Notes: a model not told the origin generated them from the letters alone. A DNA stretch of 64,000 bases from CBDCFL01 sp965216135 (GCA_965216135.1 CBDCFL010000017.1:124001-188000); one strand, 5' to 3'; shown: positions 45,402 through 55,633, numbered from the stretch's first letter. A program made the numbers and translations.

Positions 45402-46157
45402 TCAGGCTTTGTCTGACTGTCGGCTGTGTTTGAGGCGGTAGCTTTCGCCGTTCATTTCCAGGATGTGGACGTGGTGGGTCAGCCGGTCGAGAAGCGCGCC
45501 AGTAAGGCGTTCCGAGCCGAAGGTGCTGGTCCATTCATCGAACGGCAGGTTGGACGTCACAATGGTTGATCCGCGCTCGTAGCGTTGTGAGAAGACCTCA
45601 AACAGCAGTTCAGCGCCGGTTGTTGACAGGGGCACATATCCAAGCTCATCGATGATCAGCAGGCTGTATTTGCTCAGTTGCTTCTGCAGACGCAGCAGGC
45701 GCTTCTCATCCCGGGCTTCGAGGAGTTCATGGACCAAAGCAGATGCGGTGATGAAGCCGACAGCCAGGCCCTTCTGACAGGCTGCCAACCCAAGGCCGAG
45801 GCCAATATGCGTCTTGCCGGTGCCGCTGTTTCCCACGGCGATGATGTTCTCATTGCGGCTGATGTAATCACAGCGCGCCAACTCCATCACCAGCATCTTG
45901 TTCAACGAGGGCATGGCCTTGAAGTCAAAGCTGTCGAGACTTTTGACGGCCGGGAACTTTGCAGCCTTGATCCGCCGTTCCACCATGCGTCGCTCCCGGT
46001 CGATGAGCTCCAGTTCGGCGAGGCGCAAAAGGTAGCGGGAATGATCGATGCCTTCCGCCGCGCATTGTTTGGCGACCTTGTCATACTCACGCAGGAAAGT
46101 CGGCAGACGCAGGCTCTTCAGATGATGGGCCAGCAACAGTTGAGGTGTATCCGTCAT
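45402..46157 (-). CDS. istB: IS21-family helper ATPase IstB (element 1)
   Basis: 251 residues from the ATG at 46157 (MTDTPQLLLAHHLKSLRLPTFLREYDKVA), overlapping the istA stop. Walker A is GNSGTGKTH in IIAVGNSGTGKTHIGLGLGLA, Walker B is LLIIDELGYVPL. IstB is the AAA+ regulator that helps the IstA transposase select and join target DNA. The gene is intact, but its istA partner is broken. Confidence 0.93.
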   Translation of the reverse strand: MTDTPQLLLAHHLKSLRLPTFLREYDKVAKQCAAEGIDHSRYLLRLAELELIDRERRMVERRIKAAKFPAVKSLDSFDFKAMPSLNKMLVMELARCDYISRNENIIAVGNSGTGKTHIGLGLGLAACQKGLAVGFITASALVHELLEARDEKRLLRLQKQLSKYSLLIIDELGYVPLSTTGAELLFEVFSQRYERGSTIVTSNLPFDEWTSTFGSERLTGALLDRLTHHVHILEMNGESYRLKHSRQSDKA

Positions 46158-47348
46158 CACCGGTCCCCTGACAACAGCGCCATGTAGTCGCCTGGGGATG
46201 TGACCGCGACATGGGCTTTCGGGAGGTAGGGATAAACCGTCATATCCAGCCGGGAAGGTCTGCGTTCGATCCGGCACAGCACCAAATGCTTCACCGCATC
46301 AAAGCCAATTGTGCCGCGTTCGAGAGCACTCTGTATCCCGGCTTCAACATCCGCGATCTGGAAGATCTCCAGCAGTCGCAGAACCTGAACGAACTCACGT
46401 TTGCCCTTTTTACCCATCCGGGCCTCCATAAGGCGGCGCAAGATGAGAAAGGCTTCAGGCAGTTTGTCAATCAGCTAGCGGGGCTGCCTGATCAAGCGCA
46501 TTGGTCTTCTGTTCGATCAGTGCCAGGTAATGAAGCGGATTGAAGATGTAATCTTCTTTCTCCCAGGACCGGACATGGCGGGCAATGACCTCAGCCCCGC
46601 AGGCAATCACCACTTCATGCACATAGCCCCTGACCAGAACCTCTTGATGACCATATGCAGTCGGCACCGAATAATCATTGCCGCGATAGCGCACGAGGGA
46701 CAGTGAGCTCACCCGAACTGATTGCTTGTCGCAGGCGTCATAAGGAACAGCTGGTAAGGGTTGGAGCCGTTCGGCGTCAGGCGCAAACCGTTCGCCTATC
46801 GTGCCCATGTGACCACGCAGCTTGTCGCCCATGCGCTTGCGGCATTGTTCAGCCAGATGAGCATTGAGATCATCAAAGCTGGCAAATTGCGGCTTGGGCA
46901 CCATGAAGTTGCGCCGGGTGTATCCCACCATCCCCTCGACTTTGCCTTTGTCATTCCCCTTGCCGGGACGGCCAAATCGATCCTCAAACAGATAATGCGA
47001 CACCAGTTCCGAGAATACACGGGTCCGTTTGCGTGTCCCATCCCCGAGAATGCGGGCAACTGCGATCCGCGTATTGTCATAAAGGATCGACACAGGCACA
47101 CCGCCGAAGAACGCGAACGCCGCGACATGCGCATCACAGAATGCTTCCGTCGTCTCAGCCGGATACGCCTTCAAAAAACATGCATCCGAATGTGGCAGGT
47201 CCATCACCAGAAAGTGGATCTTTTGTTCGACACCGCCAATCACGGCGAGTGCCTCGCCAAAATCCGCCTGCGCATGGCCCGGCGGATGGGTCAGCGGCAC
47301 GAACATCTCGCGCCCCCGCCGTTCACGCTCTCGGATGTAATCCTTCAC
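46157..47348 (-). pseudogene. istA: IS21 istA, C-terminal part (element 1), frameshifted
   Basis: Encodes IVKDYIRERERRGREMFVP, HPPGHAQADFGEALAVIGG and the rest of the DDE integrase core through DALDQAAPLAD, then hits a stop at 46467. The downstream frame resumes with ILRRLMEARMGKKGKREFVQVLRLL to the normal end, so a single-base insertion near 46465 kills it. The N-terminal part lies beyond the IS1182-type insertion. Confidence 0.85.
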
Positions 47349-47352
47349 GATG

Positions 47353-48994
47353 CAGACCGTGTGAAAACTCTGGGTGGCGGGGGATTCCGTCCGGCTCATG
47401 GCGATGTTAGAGTCCGCCATGAGACACATTCCTGGCATTGACCGCTCTCAGGTTCTGCTTCTGCCGGAAGCAGTGGACGATTACGTGGGCCGGGATAACC
47501 CGGTCCGTTTCATCGACGCTTTCGTGGATGGTTTGGACCTGGCGGCCGCTGGTTTCGAGCGCGCCACGCCGAAGGCGACGGGTCGTCCCGGCTACGATCC
47601 GGCGGACCTGCTGAAGCTCTACATATACGGTTATCTCAATCGGGTACGTTCGAGCCGCCGGCTGGAGGCCGAGAGCAAGCGTAATCTCGAAGTGATCTGG
47701 CTGTTGCGGCGTTTGTCGCCGGACTTCAAGACGATCGCCGATTTCCGGCGGATCAATCGGGCGGCGTTCCGCCAGGTGTTTCGGGAGTTCGTGAGGCTAT
47801 GCCGCGAACTGGAGCTGTTCGGGCGCGAGCTGGTGGCAGTCGACGGTACTCGGATCAAGGCAGTGAACAGCCGGGAGCGGAACTTTACCAAAGCGAAGCT
47901 GGAGAAGGCGTTGGCCGAGAGCGACGAGAGGTTGTCGCGTTATCTCGACCGGCTCGACGAGGCCGACGGGCAAGACGAGAGCGGCACCGGCGGCGGCGAA
48001 GTGGAGAACATCCGGGAGAAGATCGCTGCGATCCAAGGGCGGCGTGAGCGGTTTGAGGAACATCGCGACGCGCTGGCTGCGAGTGGCGAGGACCAGCTCT
48101 CTTTGACGGATCCGGACAGCCGGGCGATGCACGCCGCGACCCGGGTCGGTGTCGGCTACAACATCCAGATCGCGGTGGACGCCAAGCACAAACTGATCGC
48201 CGAGTAGCAGGTCCATAGCAAGGTCAGCGATCTCGGTCTGTTGGCCGAGACGGCGGTGGCGGCCCGTCGGAACCTGGCCGTCGATCGGATCGACGCGGTC
48301 GCCGACGCGGGCTACTTCAAGATCGAGGATATCGAGGCCTGCGAGAATGCCGGCGTCATGCCGCATGTGCCCAAGCCCCAGCGCGGATCAACGGTGAGCC
48401 AGGGGCTCTTTCCCAAGGAACGCTTCCGCTATGACGGCGGCGAGGACATTTACATCTGCCCCGACGGCCAACGCCTGGCGCTACACAGCAAGCGCAAGCG
48501 CCGCGATCTCATCTTCGCCAGTTACGCCAATCGCGCCGCGTGCAAGGAGTGCCACCTCAAGTCGAAGTGTACGAAAAGCGCCTTCCGTCGGGTCCTGCGC
48601 TATGTCGACGAAGCGATCCTGGAGCGCATGGCAGAACGATTGGCGGCCCGCCCGGAGCTGCTCGATGCGCGCCGTGAAAGCGTCGAGCATCCCTTCGGCT
48701 CAATCAAACAATGGATGGGCCAGGGTGCCTTCCTGACCCGGCGGCTGGAGAACGTGCGCGGCGAGTTCAGCATCACGGCGCTGGCTTACAACATCCGCCG
48801 CGCGATCTCTCTGGTAGGTGTTCCCGCCTTGATCGCCGCCGCGAGGGCGTGAGACGGGAGTCTGGCCCAAATCAAGCGCCCCACATCGATCCACGGAGGC
48901 CCGGAGCCTCTTCCGCGGGGCTACCGGCACCAAACCGCCGGACTACGTGGGATCGCGGCAAATCATGGTGACCCAAACCTCCATCCCCGCCACC
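47353..48994 (+). mobile_element. IS1182-family element, copy A (right end lost)
   Basis: Left end CAGACCGTGTGAAAACTC at 47353 after GATG. The right terminal repeat seen in copy B is missing: about 27 bp including it and the second GATG are deleted, joining CCCCGCCACC directly to istA sequence GTGTAGCC. With its transposase stop codon this copy cannot move on its own. Confidence 0.88.
47419..48852 (+). pseudogene. IS1182-family transposase with an in-frame stop (copy A)
   Basis: Nearly identical to the intact transposase at 58736-60169. Codon 263 is TAG (48205-48207) where copy B has CAG (Gln), in IAEQQVHSKV; the same frame stays open on both sides. Another difference is H for Q in KECHLKSK. 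Read-through would give 477 residues, but no read-through signal is seen. Confidence 0.9.
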
Positions 48995-49296
48995 GTGTAG
49001 CCGCCTTCAAAGTCATGCTCATCACGCAGTCGTTCAAATATCCGTTTCGACGTGTGTCGCTGCTTCTTTGGAACCAGCTTATCTGCCTCAAGGGTCTGAT
49101 CAATAATCCCGGTAAACGCATCCAACTTCGGGCGTCGTACAGGTTGGCTGCGCCGGTATCCGGGCGGAAAAGAAAACGCCAACATCTTGGCGATGGTGCG
49201 TGGATTAACTCCAAATACCCGCGCCGCTTCCCGGCTGCTCATACCGTCAATTAAAACTGCATGACGTACCCGACCGTACAAATCCACGTTCTTCAT
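48995..49296 (-). pseudogene. istA: IS21 istA, N-terminal part (element 1)
   Basis: From the ATG at 49296: MKNVDLYGRVRHAVLIDGMSSREAARVFGVNPRTIAKMLAFS is the helix-turn-helix region of IstA, followed by HTSKRIFERLRDEHDFEGGYT, where the IS1182-family element interrupts it. Confidence 0.88.
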
Positions 49297-49360
49297 CCCC
49301 GCCCTCTGAAAACAGAAAGCATAACACTGATGGAGTTTTACTCCGGCCAACCAGACATTC

Positions 49361-49664
49361 TGGCCGCTTCAGTGAGGGATTATTGCACCGGCGTTCTCAG
49401 CTAAAGGATTGAAACACGGGCAGCGTTGGTGAAAGCGTCTGAAACGGGACAAGTCTGAACAACGTCACGCCGTCAGACACACCGAGTGATTTTGAGAATT
49501 TCCTGACGCACGACCCGTTTGTGATAAAGGCGCTCTCACCCAGCTCCTCGGACTTCTGGTTTCGCGCGCCGCCGCCGAGGGCGTCGATTCAGATGGCTTT
49601 GTGGGCTTTGTTCAGCGCAATACCCGGTTGCTGATGGAAACCTCGCGGGACTGTCAACGGCGGA
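49361..49664. other. Junction DNA between the two IS21 elements
   Basis: No gene recognised. It contains the outer end of IS21 element 1 and unassigned sequence up to the terminal repeats of element 2. A long istB frame from element 2 crosses part of it but is not conserved there. Confidence 0.4.
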
Positions 49665-50555
49665 GCAAAAACCGGCCATGTGGCGGAGCAAATGTTGGCC
49701 ACTTGAGGGTGCCTGAATCTGGCACCAGGAATGCGGAGGGCACCCAGGTGCCTGGGCGCTTTGGCCCGCGAGGGCCAATCTGTCCTGACCCTGGTTGATG
49801 GCGATGCCTTTGCGGCCCCGGCTTTGGGCCAGACGATAGCTGTCGCCGTTCATCTCGAGGATGTTGACGTGATGGGTCAGGCGGTCCGGAAGCGCGCCGG
49901 TCAGACGCTCTGAGCCGAAGGTTTCGGTCCATTCGTCAAAGGGCAGATTGCTGGTGATCAGCGTGGCGCCGCGCTCGTAGCGTTGCGAGATCAGTTCGAA
50001 CAGCAACTCGGCGCCAGTCTTGCTCAGCGGCACGAAGCCGAGCTCGTCGATGATCAGAAGTTTGCAATTGGCCACCTGTTTTTGCAGGCGCAGGAGGCGT
50101 CGCTCGTCGCGGGCCTCCATCAGCTCATGGACCAGGGCTGCGGCGGTGATGAAGCCCACGGAGAGGCCCTTCTGACAGACGGCGAGGCCGAGACCCGGAG
50201 CAACGTGTGTCTTGCCGGTGCCGCCTGGACCAAGGGCGATGACATTCTCGCGCCGGTCTATCCATTCGCAGCGGGCCAGTTCCAGCACCTGCATTTTGTT
50301 GAGCGCCGGGATCGCCTTGAAGTCGAAGCTGTCGAGGCTTTTGACCGCCGGGAACTTCGCCGCCTTGATCCGGCGCTCGATCATCCGCCGTTCACGGTCG
50401 ATCAGTTCCAGTTCCACCAGACGGGCCAGGAACCGGACATGGTCCAGCCCCTCGGCAGCGCACTGGCGCGCCAGCTTGTCGTATTCCCGGAGGAAGGTTG
50501 GCAGCTTCAGCGTCTTGAGGTGGTGGGCGAGCAGGAGTTCGGGGGTGTCGGTCAT
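49536..50555 (-). CDS. istB: IS21-family helper ATPase IstB (element 2), 3' end extended
   Basis: Starts at the ATG at 50555 (MTDTPELLLAHHLKTLKLPTFLREYDKLA), overlapping istA. Walker A GPGGTGKTH and Walker B LLIIDELGFVPL are intact. The conserved part ends near LEMNGDSYRLAQSRGRK (about residue 250, near 49800); the remaining 90 residues run through the IS terminal repeats into foreign sequence, so the original stop has been lost. Confidence 0.85.
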   Translation of the reverse strand: MTDTPELLLAHHLKTLKLPTFLREYDKLARQCAAEGLDHVRFLARLVELELIDRERRMIERRIKAAKFPAVKSLDSFDFKAIPALNKMQVLELARCEWIDRRENVIALGPGGTGKTHVAPGLGLAVCQKGLSVGFITAAALVHELMEARDERRLLRLQKQVANCKLLIIDELGFVPLSKTGAELLFELISQRYERGATLITSNLPFDEWTETFGSERLTGALPDRLTHHVNILEMNGDSYRLAQSRGRKGIAINQGQDRLALAGQSAQAPGCPPHSWCQIQAPSSGQHLLRHMAGFCSAVDSPARFPSATGYCAEQSPQSHLNRRPRRRRAKPEVRGAG

Positions 50556-51293
50556 GGCGCATCCGCCGCCATCAAGCACATATAGCTGGCCGCCGAAGTG
50601 GTTCCGACATTGGCGCGCGGGAGATACGGGTAGACATCCAGGTCGAGCTTGGGCGGACGTTTCTCGACCTGGCACAACACAAGGTGCTTGATCGCGTCAA
50701 AGCCAATGGTCCCCATGCGCAGGGCGGTCTTCACCGCGACATGCAGATCGCCAGGATCAAAAGTCTCCAGCAGGCGCAGGACCTGCACATATTCCCGGCG
50801 ACCCGCTTTGATCATCCGCGCTTCCATTAGGCGTCGCAAGGTCTGGAACTCGGGCGGCAGGTCCCATTTGGCCAAGGGCGCGGCCTGATCCAACGCGGTG
50901 ATCTTCTTCTCCAGCAGCGGAAGGTAATGCACCGGGTCAAAGACCATATCCTCGCGGTCGTAACAACGAGGATGGCGGGCGATGATCCCGCCACCGCAGC
51001 CGATCACGACTTGGTCGACATAGCCCCGCAGCCAGACATCGCGGTGGCCATAAGCGACCGGCACGGAATAATCGTTGGTCTTGTAGCGCACCAATGCCTG
51101 CGAACTGACCCGCCCGCTCGTCTGGTCGCAGGCATCGAAGGGTGTGGCCGGAAGTTCGGCCATGGCCTCAAGATCCCGCTGCAGCCTTTGCCCGATCGTC
51201 TCACCGTGACCGCGCAAAGTCTCCGCCTGTCGCTTGCGGCATTGCTCTTCGAGACAGAGGTTGAACGCGTCCCACGACGGGAACTGCGGCACC
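50552..51293 (-). pseudogene. istA: IS21 istA, C-terminal part (element 2)
   Basis: Starts at VPQFPSWDAFNLCLEEQCRKRQ and runs intact to the stop that overlaps istB. It continues the istA fragment at 58215-58665, which ends ARRNFMVP; rejoining across the GGCACC repeat gives NFMVPQFPSWDA. Confidence 0.87.
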
Positions 51294-51386
51294 CACTGCC
51301 CGGCAGTGCATGTTTACAAGCCGATGACGCCGATCAAGGGAATCCCGAAGGCGCTCAATCAGCCCTTTATTGTTGGCTTTCTCACT

Positions 51387-51734
51387 CTATCCAGCCGTCA
51401 GTGGGCACCATGTTCGCAGCGGCGCTCGCCAGTCTATGCCTTCCAGCAACATCGCCAGCTGCGCCGGGCTGATCGTCAGCTTGCCAGCCGCAATCGACGG
51501 CCAGACGAACCGTCCGCGCTCTAACCGCTTGGAGAACAGGCACGCGCCTTGGCCGTCCCACCAGATCACCTTGATCAGATCGCCGCGACGACCCCGGAAA
51601 ACAAACAGATGACCGGAATACGGGTCTTGGCGAAGAACCGCCTCAGCCAGAGATGACAAGCCGACAAACCCCTTGCGCATGTCCGTCACACCGCCCGCAA
51701 GCCAGATCTTCGTCGATGCCGGAACCGGGATCAT
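51387..51734 (-). CDS. tnpB: IS66-family accessory protein TnpB
   Basis: 115 residues: IWLAGGVTDMRKGFVGLSSL, VFRGRRGDLIKVIWWDGQG and LEGIDWRAPLRTW are the IS66 Orf2 signatures. Full length, but stranded without the TnpC transposase. Confidence 0.93.
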   Translation of the reverse strand: MIPVPASTKIWLAGGVTDMRKGFVGLSSLAEAVLRQDPYSGHLFVFRGRRGDLIKVIWWDGQGACLFSKRLERGRFVWPSIAAGKLTISPAQLAMLLEGIDWRAPLRTWCPLTAG

Positions 51735-52090
51735 GTCGCCAGGCCGCGCACAAGGCGCGACACCGCGTCAGGATCAAAACCGCCACTCACGCAGAGACTG
51801 AGACCGTTGGACAATGTGATCTCGATCCTGCTGTCCGAGGCGACGGCATCGCCATTCGCCATGGCTGCGCCAGGTGAAGCGTCGGGCAGAACCTCGACCG
51901 GCAAGAACGACGGAAGATCATCTGCCGACGGCATGAACCGTGGATCGCGAAGCCATTTGAAAACCATGTTGGCGTTCACGTCATAACGACGCACAACCCG
52001 AGAAACCGAGACCCCCGGCACCCGCGTCTGCGCCACGATCCGGCGCTTCTCATCGTCTTCCCAGATCCGACGCCGCCGCTTCCTCGCCAT
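51731..52090 (-). CDS. tnpA: IS66-family accessory protein TnpA
   Basis: 119 residues from the ATG at 52090 (MARKRRRRIWEDDEKRRIVAQTRVPGVSVSRVVRRYDVNANMVFKWLRD), a helix-turn-helix protein of the IS66 Orf1 type. Translationally coupled to tnpB (ATGA). Confidence 0.9.
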   Translation of the reverse strand: MARKRRRRIWEDDEKRRIVAQTRVPGVSVSRVVRRYDVNANMVFKWLRDPRFMPSADDLPSFLPVEVLPDASPGAAMANGDAVASDSRIEITLSNGLSLCVSGGFDPDAVSRLVRGLAT

Positions 52091-52222
52091 CGATGATCCC
52101 CGATAGTGTCCACCATCGATAGTGGGCACCATCGCCCGCTATCGAAGCGTAAGACTCTCAGGTGTCAGAAAATCCGCAAGGTCGGCGACGCCGGACGCAT
52201 ACGTTACAGCGTTTCCGTTTAT

Positions 52223-52341
52223 TCATGAGGTATATCCTGCTGCCGCGAAGAAGTTCCAGCACTCGTCTGGTGTGAAGAGATCACAGATTTCGCCGATGGC
52301 TGCGATGAGCCGATCGAAGGTGCGCGCGCCGATGCGCCTTA
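52223..52341 (-). pseudogene. C-terminal piece of split IS630-family transposase (element 4)
   Basis: Encodes RRIGARTFDRLIAAIGEICDLFTPDECWNFFAAAGYTS and the stop. It follows on from KLKAH at 53510 once the IS630 copy 2 and one TA are removed (CAC CTA AGG CGC). Confidence 0.88.
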
Positions 52342-53507
52342 TACCACCGAGCGGAATGCCTGACTCACGTTGGGGATTCCCAAGCGGTCCGATCTCTGAC
52401 TCAATGTGGTGAACCAATGAGGTTCGCCATGGCAGCGCCTATCGACTTACGGAACGATTTTGACAGCGTCTCACTGCGGCGCCTCGCGAAGAGGACCAGG
52501 GACGCGACCCAGAGCCGTCGTCTGCTGGCGTTGGCCGAGGTCTACGATGGTGGCAGCAGGACGGATGCGTCGCGGATCGGCGGCGTCGGTCTGCAGATCA
52601 TTCGCGACTGGGTGCTGCGCTTCAACGCCCGCGGACCGGACGGGCTGGTCGATGGGAAGTCACCGGGCGCACCCTCGAAGCTCAACGCCGATCACCGCCG
52701 CGCACTGGCGGAGGTTGTTGAGGCCGGCCCGGTCCCGGCGGTGGACGGCGTCGTGCGCTGGCGGCGCAAGGACCTGGCGCGGTGGCTCTTGGAGACGTTC
52801 GCCATCTCGCTCGACGAGACCACGGTCGGGCGCGAGTTGAAGGCGCTCGGCTTCGCCAAGATCTCGGCGCGGCCGCGCCACTACGCGCAAAACGAGCTGG
52901 CCGTCGAGGCTTTTAAAAAAAACTTCCCCGCCGAACTGGCGAAGATCCGGGCGAGGCTCCCGAAAGGCGTCGAGATAGAGCTGTGGTGGCAAGATGAAGC
53001 CCGCATCGGCCAGAAGAATAAGCTCACACGCCGATGGGCCAGACGTGGCACGCGCCCGCGGGCGCCCCGCGACCAGCGCACCGAATGGGCCTATATCTTC
53101 GGCGCGATCTGTCCCGCGAAGGGGAAAGGCGCCGGGCTGGTCATGCCCTGGTGCGACACCGACGCCATGGCGGCGCACCTCATCGAGATCAGTGCCGCCG
53201 TCGATCCCGGCGCCCATGCGGTGCTGATCGTCGATCAGGCCGGTTGGCACTTGACGCCCAAGCTGGCGATCCCCGACAACATCACCGTCCTGGCGCTGCC
53301 GCCACGATCGCCCGAGTTGAACCCGGTGGAGAATGTCTGGCAATTCATGCGCGACAACTGGTTGTCGCACCGGATCTTCAAATCCTACGAAGACATCGTC
53401 GCGCTGTGCTGCCAAGCCTGGAACAACCTCATCGACCAACCATGGAAGATCATGTCCCTCGGCATGCGCAAATGGGCGCATGGGTTCTGATCAATGACCG
53501 TTGGTAT
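52342..53507 (+). mobile_element. IS630-family element, copy 2 (1166 bp)
   Basis: Ends TACCACCGAGC and CGTTGGTAT, flanked by TA at 52340-52341 and 53508-53509. Same length as copy 1 and inverted relative to it. Inserted inside the transposase gene of another IS630-family element. Confidence 0.92.
52417..53490 (+). CDS. IS630-family transposase (copy 2)
   Basis: 357 residues, intact DDE transposase as in copy 1, with H in place of N in WLSHRIFKSYED and one synonymous GGC/GGT change noticed. Near identity of the two copies means recent movement. Confidence 0.93.
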   Translation: MRFAMAAPIDLRNDFDSVSLRRLAKRTRDATQSRRLLALAEVYDGGSRTDASRIGGVGLQIIRDWVLRFNARGPDGLVDGKSPGAPSKLNADHRRALAEVVEAGPVPAVDGVVRWRRKDLARWLLETFAISLDETTVGRELKALGFAKISARPRHYAQNELAVEAFKKNFPAELAKIRARLPKGVEIELWWQDEARIGQKNKLTRRWARRGTRPRAPRDQRTEWAYIFGAICPAKGKGAGLVMPWCDTDAMAAHLIEISAAVDPGAHAVLIVDQAGWHLTPKLAIPDNITVLALPPRSPELNPVENVWQFMRDNWLSHRIFKSYEDIVALCCQAWNNLIDQPWKIMSLGMRKWAHGF

Positions 53508-53989
53508 TAGGTGCGCTTTGAGCTTTGAGAACGCCATTTCGATCGGGTTCAAGTCAGGGCTGTATGCGGGTAAAAAGAGGAACCAGCAGCCGTGGGCCTT
53601 GAGCAGCTCGGTCGCCTTGCCACTTTTGTGTGTCGCGAGGTTGTCCAGGATGACGACGCTACCGGGCTCAAGTTCCGGGATCAGAACTTTCTCTATGTAG
53701 GTGTCGAAGGCAGCACGGTCCATCGCACCCGAGATTACCCAAGGAGCGACAACCCCCTCGCAGGACAGGCCCGCAATCAAGGTCTGATTGCCCCACCATC
53801 GGAACGGGGCAGTCCCCTTGAGACGTCGGCCCTTTTGGCTGCGCCCGTACACGCGCGTCATATTCGTGTTTGTACCGGTCTCGTCGATAAAAATCAGCCG
53901 CTGAGGCCGCTTGCGCATGATCTTCTGCCGCCGTACCCAGTCACGCCGCGCGTGTCGTACCTCGGGTTTGTCGCGCTCCTGGGCAATCA
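53508..53989 (-). pseudogene. Middle piece of split IS630-family transposase (element 4)
   Basis: Encodes IAQERDKPEVRHARRDWVRRQ, LIFIDETGTNTNMTRVYG, VVILDNLATHKSG and LPAYSPDLNPIEMAFSKLKAH, i.e. the DDE core. It is bounded by IS630 copy 2 on one side and IS630 element 3 on the other. Confidence 0.9.
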
Positions 53990-55151
53990 TACCAACGGCA
54001 TCAATTTCTGACTCTGTGGGGATTCCCAAATCGGTTTTGATCTGATTCAAGGTTGGCAAAGGAGGATCGCCATGCCAGCCAGTGTTCCGCTTCGTCGCGA
54101 CTTTGATGCCCGCCACCTTCGTAAACTCGCCAGCCGTTGCAAGGATGCCCGGCAGAGCCGCCGTCTGTTGTCTCTTGCGGCGGTCTACGATGGCATGCGC
54201 CGTGGAGAGGCCGCAAGGATCGGTGGGATGGATCGCCAAACCCTGCGGGACTGGGTTCACCGGTTCAACGAAGAGGGACCGGATGGCCTCACCAACCGCA
54301 AGGGCGCGGGCCGGACGCGCTACCTGAGCGATGTCCAGATGAAAGAACTTGGCGAGATTGTCGAGACCGGCCCCGATCCGGCGGTGGACGGGGTTGTCCG
54401 CTGGCGGCGGATCGACCTGAAGCGGGTGATCGAGGCGCGCTTTGGCGTCATCTATTCCGAGCGCGGGATATCCAGACTGCCTGGCGAACTGGGCTTTGCC
54501 CATATCAGCGCCCGCCCGCAGCATCCCAGGCAGGATAAGCGGATCATCGAGGCGTTTAAAAAAAACTTCACCGACACGCTCCAGGTGCATATAGCTGACC
54601 TGCCGGCGGGAACGCCGGTGGAGATCTGGTTCCAGGACGAAGCACGCCTTGGCCAGAAGAATGGCCTGACGCGCCTGTGGGCGAGAAAGGGCACGCGCCC
54701 CGCCAGCCGGCCGATCAGCGCTATCACAACGCCTATCTGTTCGGCGCCATCTGTCCGGCTCACGGCAAGGGGGCGGCGCTCATGCTGCCTTGGGCGGACG
54801 CGCAAGCCATGCAGATGCATCTCGACGAGATCAGCCGCCACGTCGCCCGAAAGGCCCATGCGGTTGTGCTGATGGATCGGGCCGGATGGCACACCACCGG
54901 CAAACTCAAAGTCCCGAAGAACCTCACCATCATCCTGCTGCCATCGCGCGCTCCGGAACTGAACCCGGTGGAAAATATCTGGCAGTACTTGCGCGCCAAT
55001 TGGCTCTCCAACCGCGTGTTCGAAGACTACAATGCCATCGTCGATGCTGGATGCGAAGCTTGGAACAAGCGCATCGCACAGCCCGAAACCATCACATCAA
55101 TCGGAATGCGAAAATGGGCCCATATCGGTCAATGTTAAATGCCGCTGGTAT
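53990..55151 (+). mobile_element. IS630-family element 3 (1162 bp)
   Basis: Ends TACCAACGGCATC and, inverted, ATACCAGCGGCATTT. The flanks are TCA/TCA rather than a clean TA; excision restores GGGCTGATTGCC of element 4. Related to, but clearly different from, IS630 copies 1 and 2. Confidence 0.82.
54072..55138 (+). pseudogene. IS630-family transposase, frameshifted (element 3)
   Basis: First frame: MPASVPLRRDFDARHLRKLASRCKDARQSRRLLSLAAVYDG through EIWFQDEARLGQKNGLTRLWARKGTRP. Near 54705, in a C-rich run, one base is missing and the frame continues as QRYHNAYLFGAICPAHGKG to VVLMDRAGWH, LPSRAPELNPVENIWQ and the end. All DDE residues exist but in two frames. Confidence 0.87.
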
Positions 55152-55506
55152 CAGCCCTTTTTTTATATGTGTACCCGTGACGGCGCAGCAGCGCATCAAT
55201 GCCACTTGTAGAGCATTCCACCGCGTGAGCGGTAAAGAGCGCGGCCTGCAGCTCTACCAGCGTGATATCGGGATCCTGTTCGATCAGTTCCGCGAAGAAG
55301 GAGACAAACGGCTCCAACTTGCCATTCCCTTTCCTGGCCCCCGACGGAAGCGGCTCCAGGGGTTCGCCATCCCGGACCTTCTTACCCCAGCGGGCCGCCG
55401 TCGCAGGGCTCAGCAACAAAGCTTTGCCGGCCGCGGCCGCACGCATACCGCCATCCATTTGCTGTTTGAACCGGACCCGCAGGTCCATCGAAAGTGCATT
55501 GCTCAT
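55152..55506 (-). pseudogene. N-terminal piece of split IS630-family transposase (element 4)
   Basis: From the ATG at 55506: MSNALSMDLRVRFKQQMDGGMRAAAAGKALLLSPATAARWGKK, then EQDPDITLVELQAALFTAHAVECSTSGIDALLRRHGYTYKK. An A7G run encodes the last residues; the following piece (53989 down) is one frame off, compatible with either a programmed slip at A7G or a simple mutation. Confidence 0.87.
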
Positions 55507-55633
55507 CTGAAACCCTCCCACACAAGGTGAATCAGAAAATAACACCCTTGGGAATCCCCTACGATTCAATCATCAATGGCGACGCTGTAAAGTGTTGCGT
55601 CGACCGGTTGAAATCGCAGGGCTATGCCGACCT

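Larger units (their letters stand above)
45402..49360 (-). mobile_element. IS21-family element 1, interrupted by an IS1182-family element
   Basis: istB (45402-46157) and a split, frameshifted istA (46157-47348 plus 48995-49296) in the usual istA-istB order. Exact ends were not resolved. Removing the element at 47353-48994 rejoins istA codons GGYT and IVKDYI. Confidence 0.85.
51387..52203 (-). mobile_element. IS66-family remnant (tnpA-tnpB, no tnpC)
   Basis: tnpA and tnpB overlap by 4 bp in the IS66 order. The right end, read inward, is GTATGCGTCCGGCG, a typical IS66 terminus. tnpC and the other end are missing; the sequence between 51294 and 51386 shows no IS66 gene. Confidence 0.8.

Noticed and set aside
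53385..54590. Single 401-codon minus-strand frame spanning three IS630 elements
   Set aside because: Only its middle (53508-53989) is real transposase sequence; the ends are antisense of the inserted IS630 copy 2 and element 3, so it is a chimera by chance.
53988..55153. Standard TA target duplication for IS630 element 3
   Set aside because: The flanking bases are TCA on the plus strand on both sides, not TA, unless the element ends are redefined; I left the boundaries as approximate.
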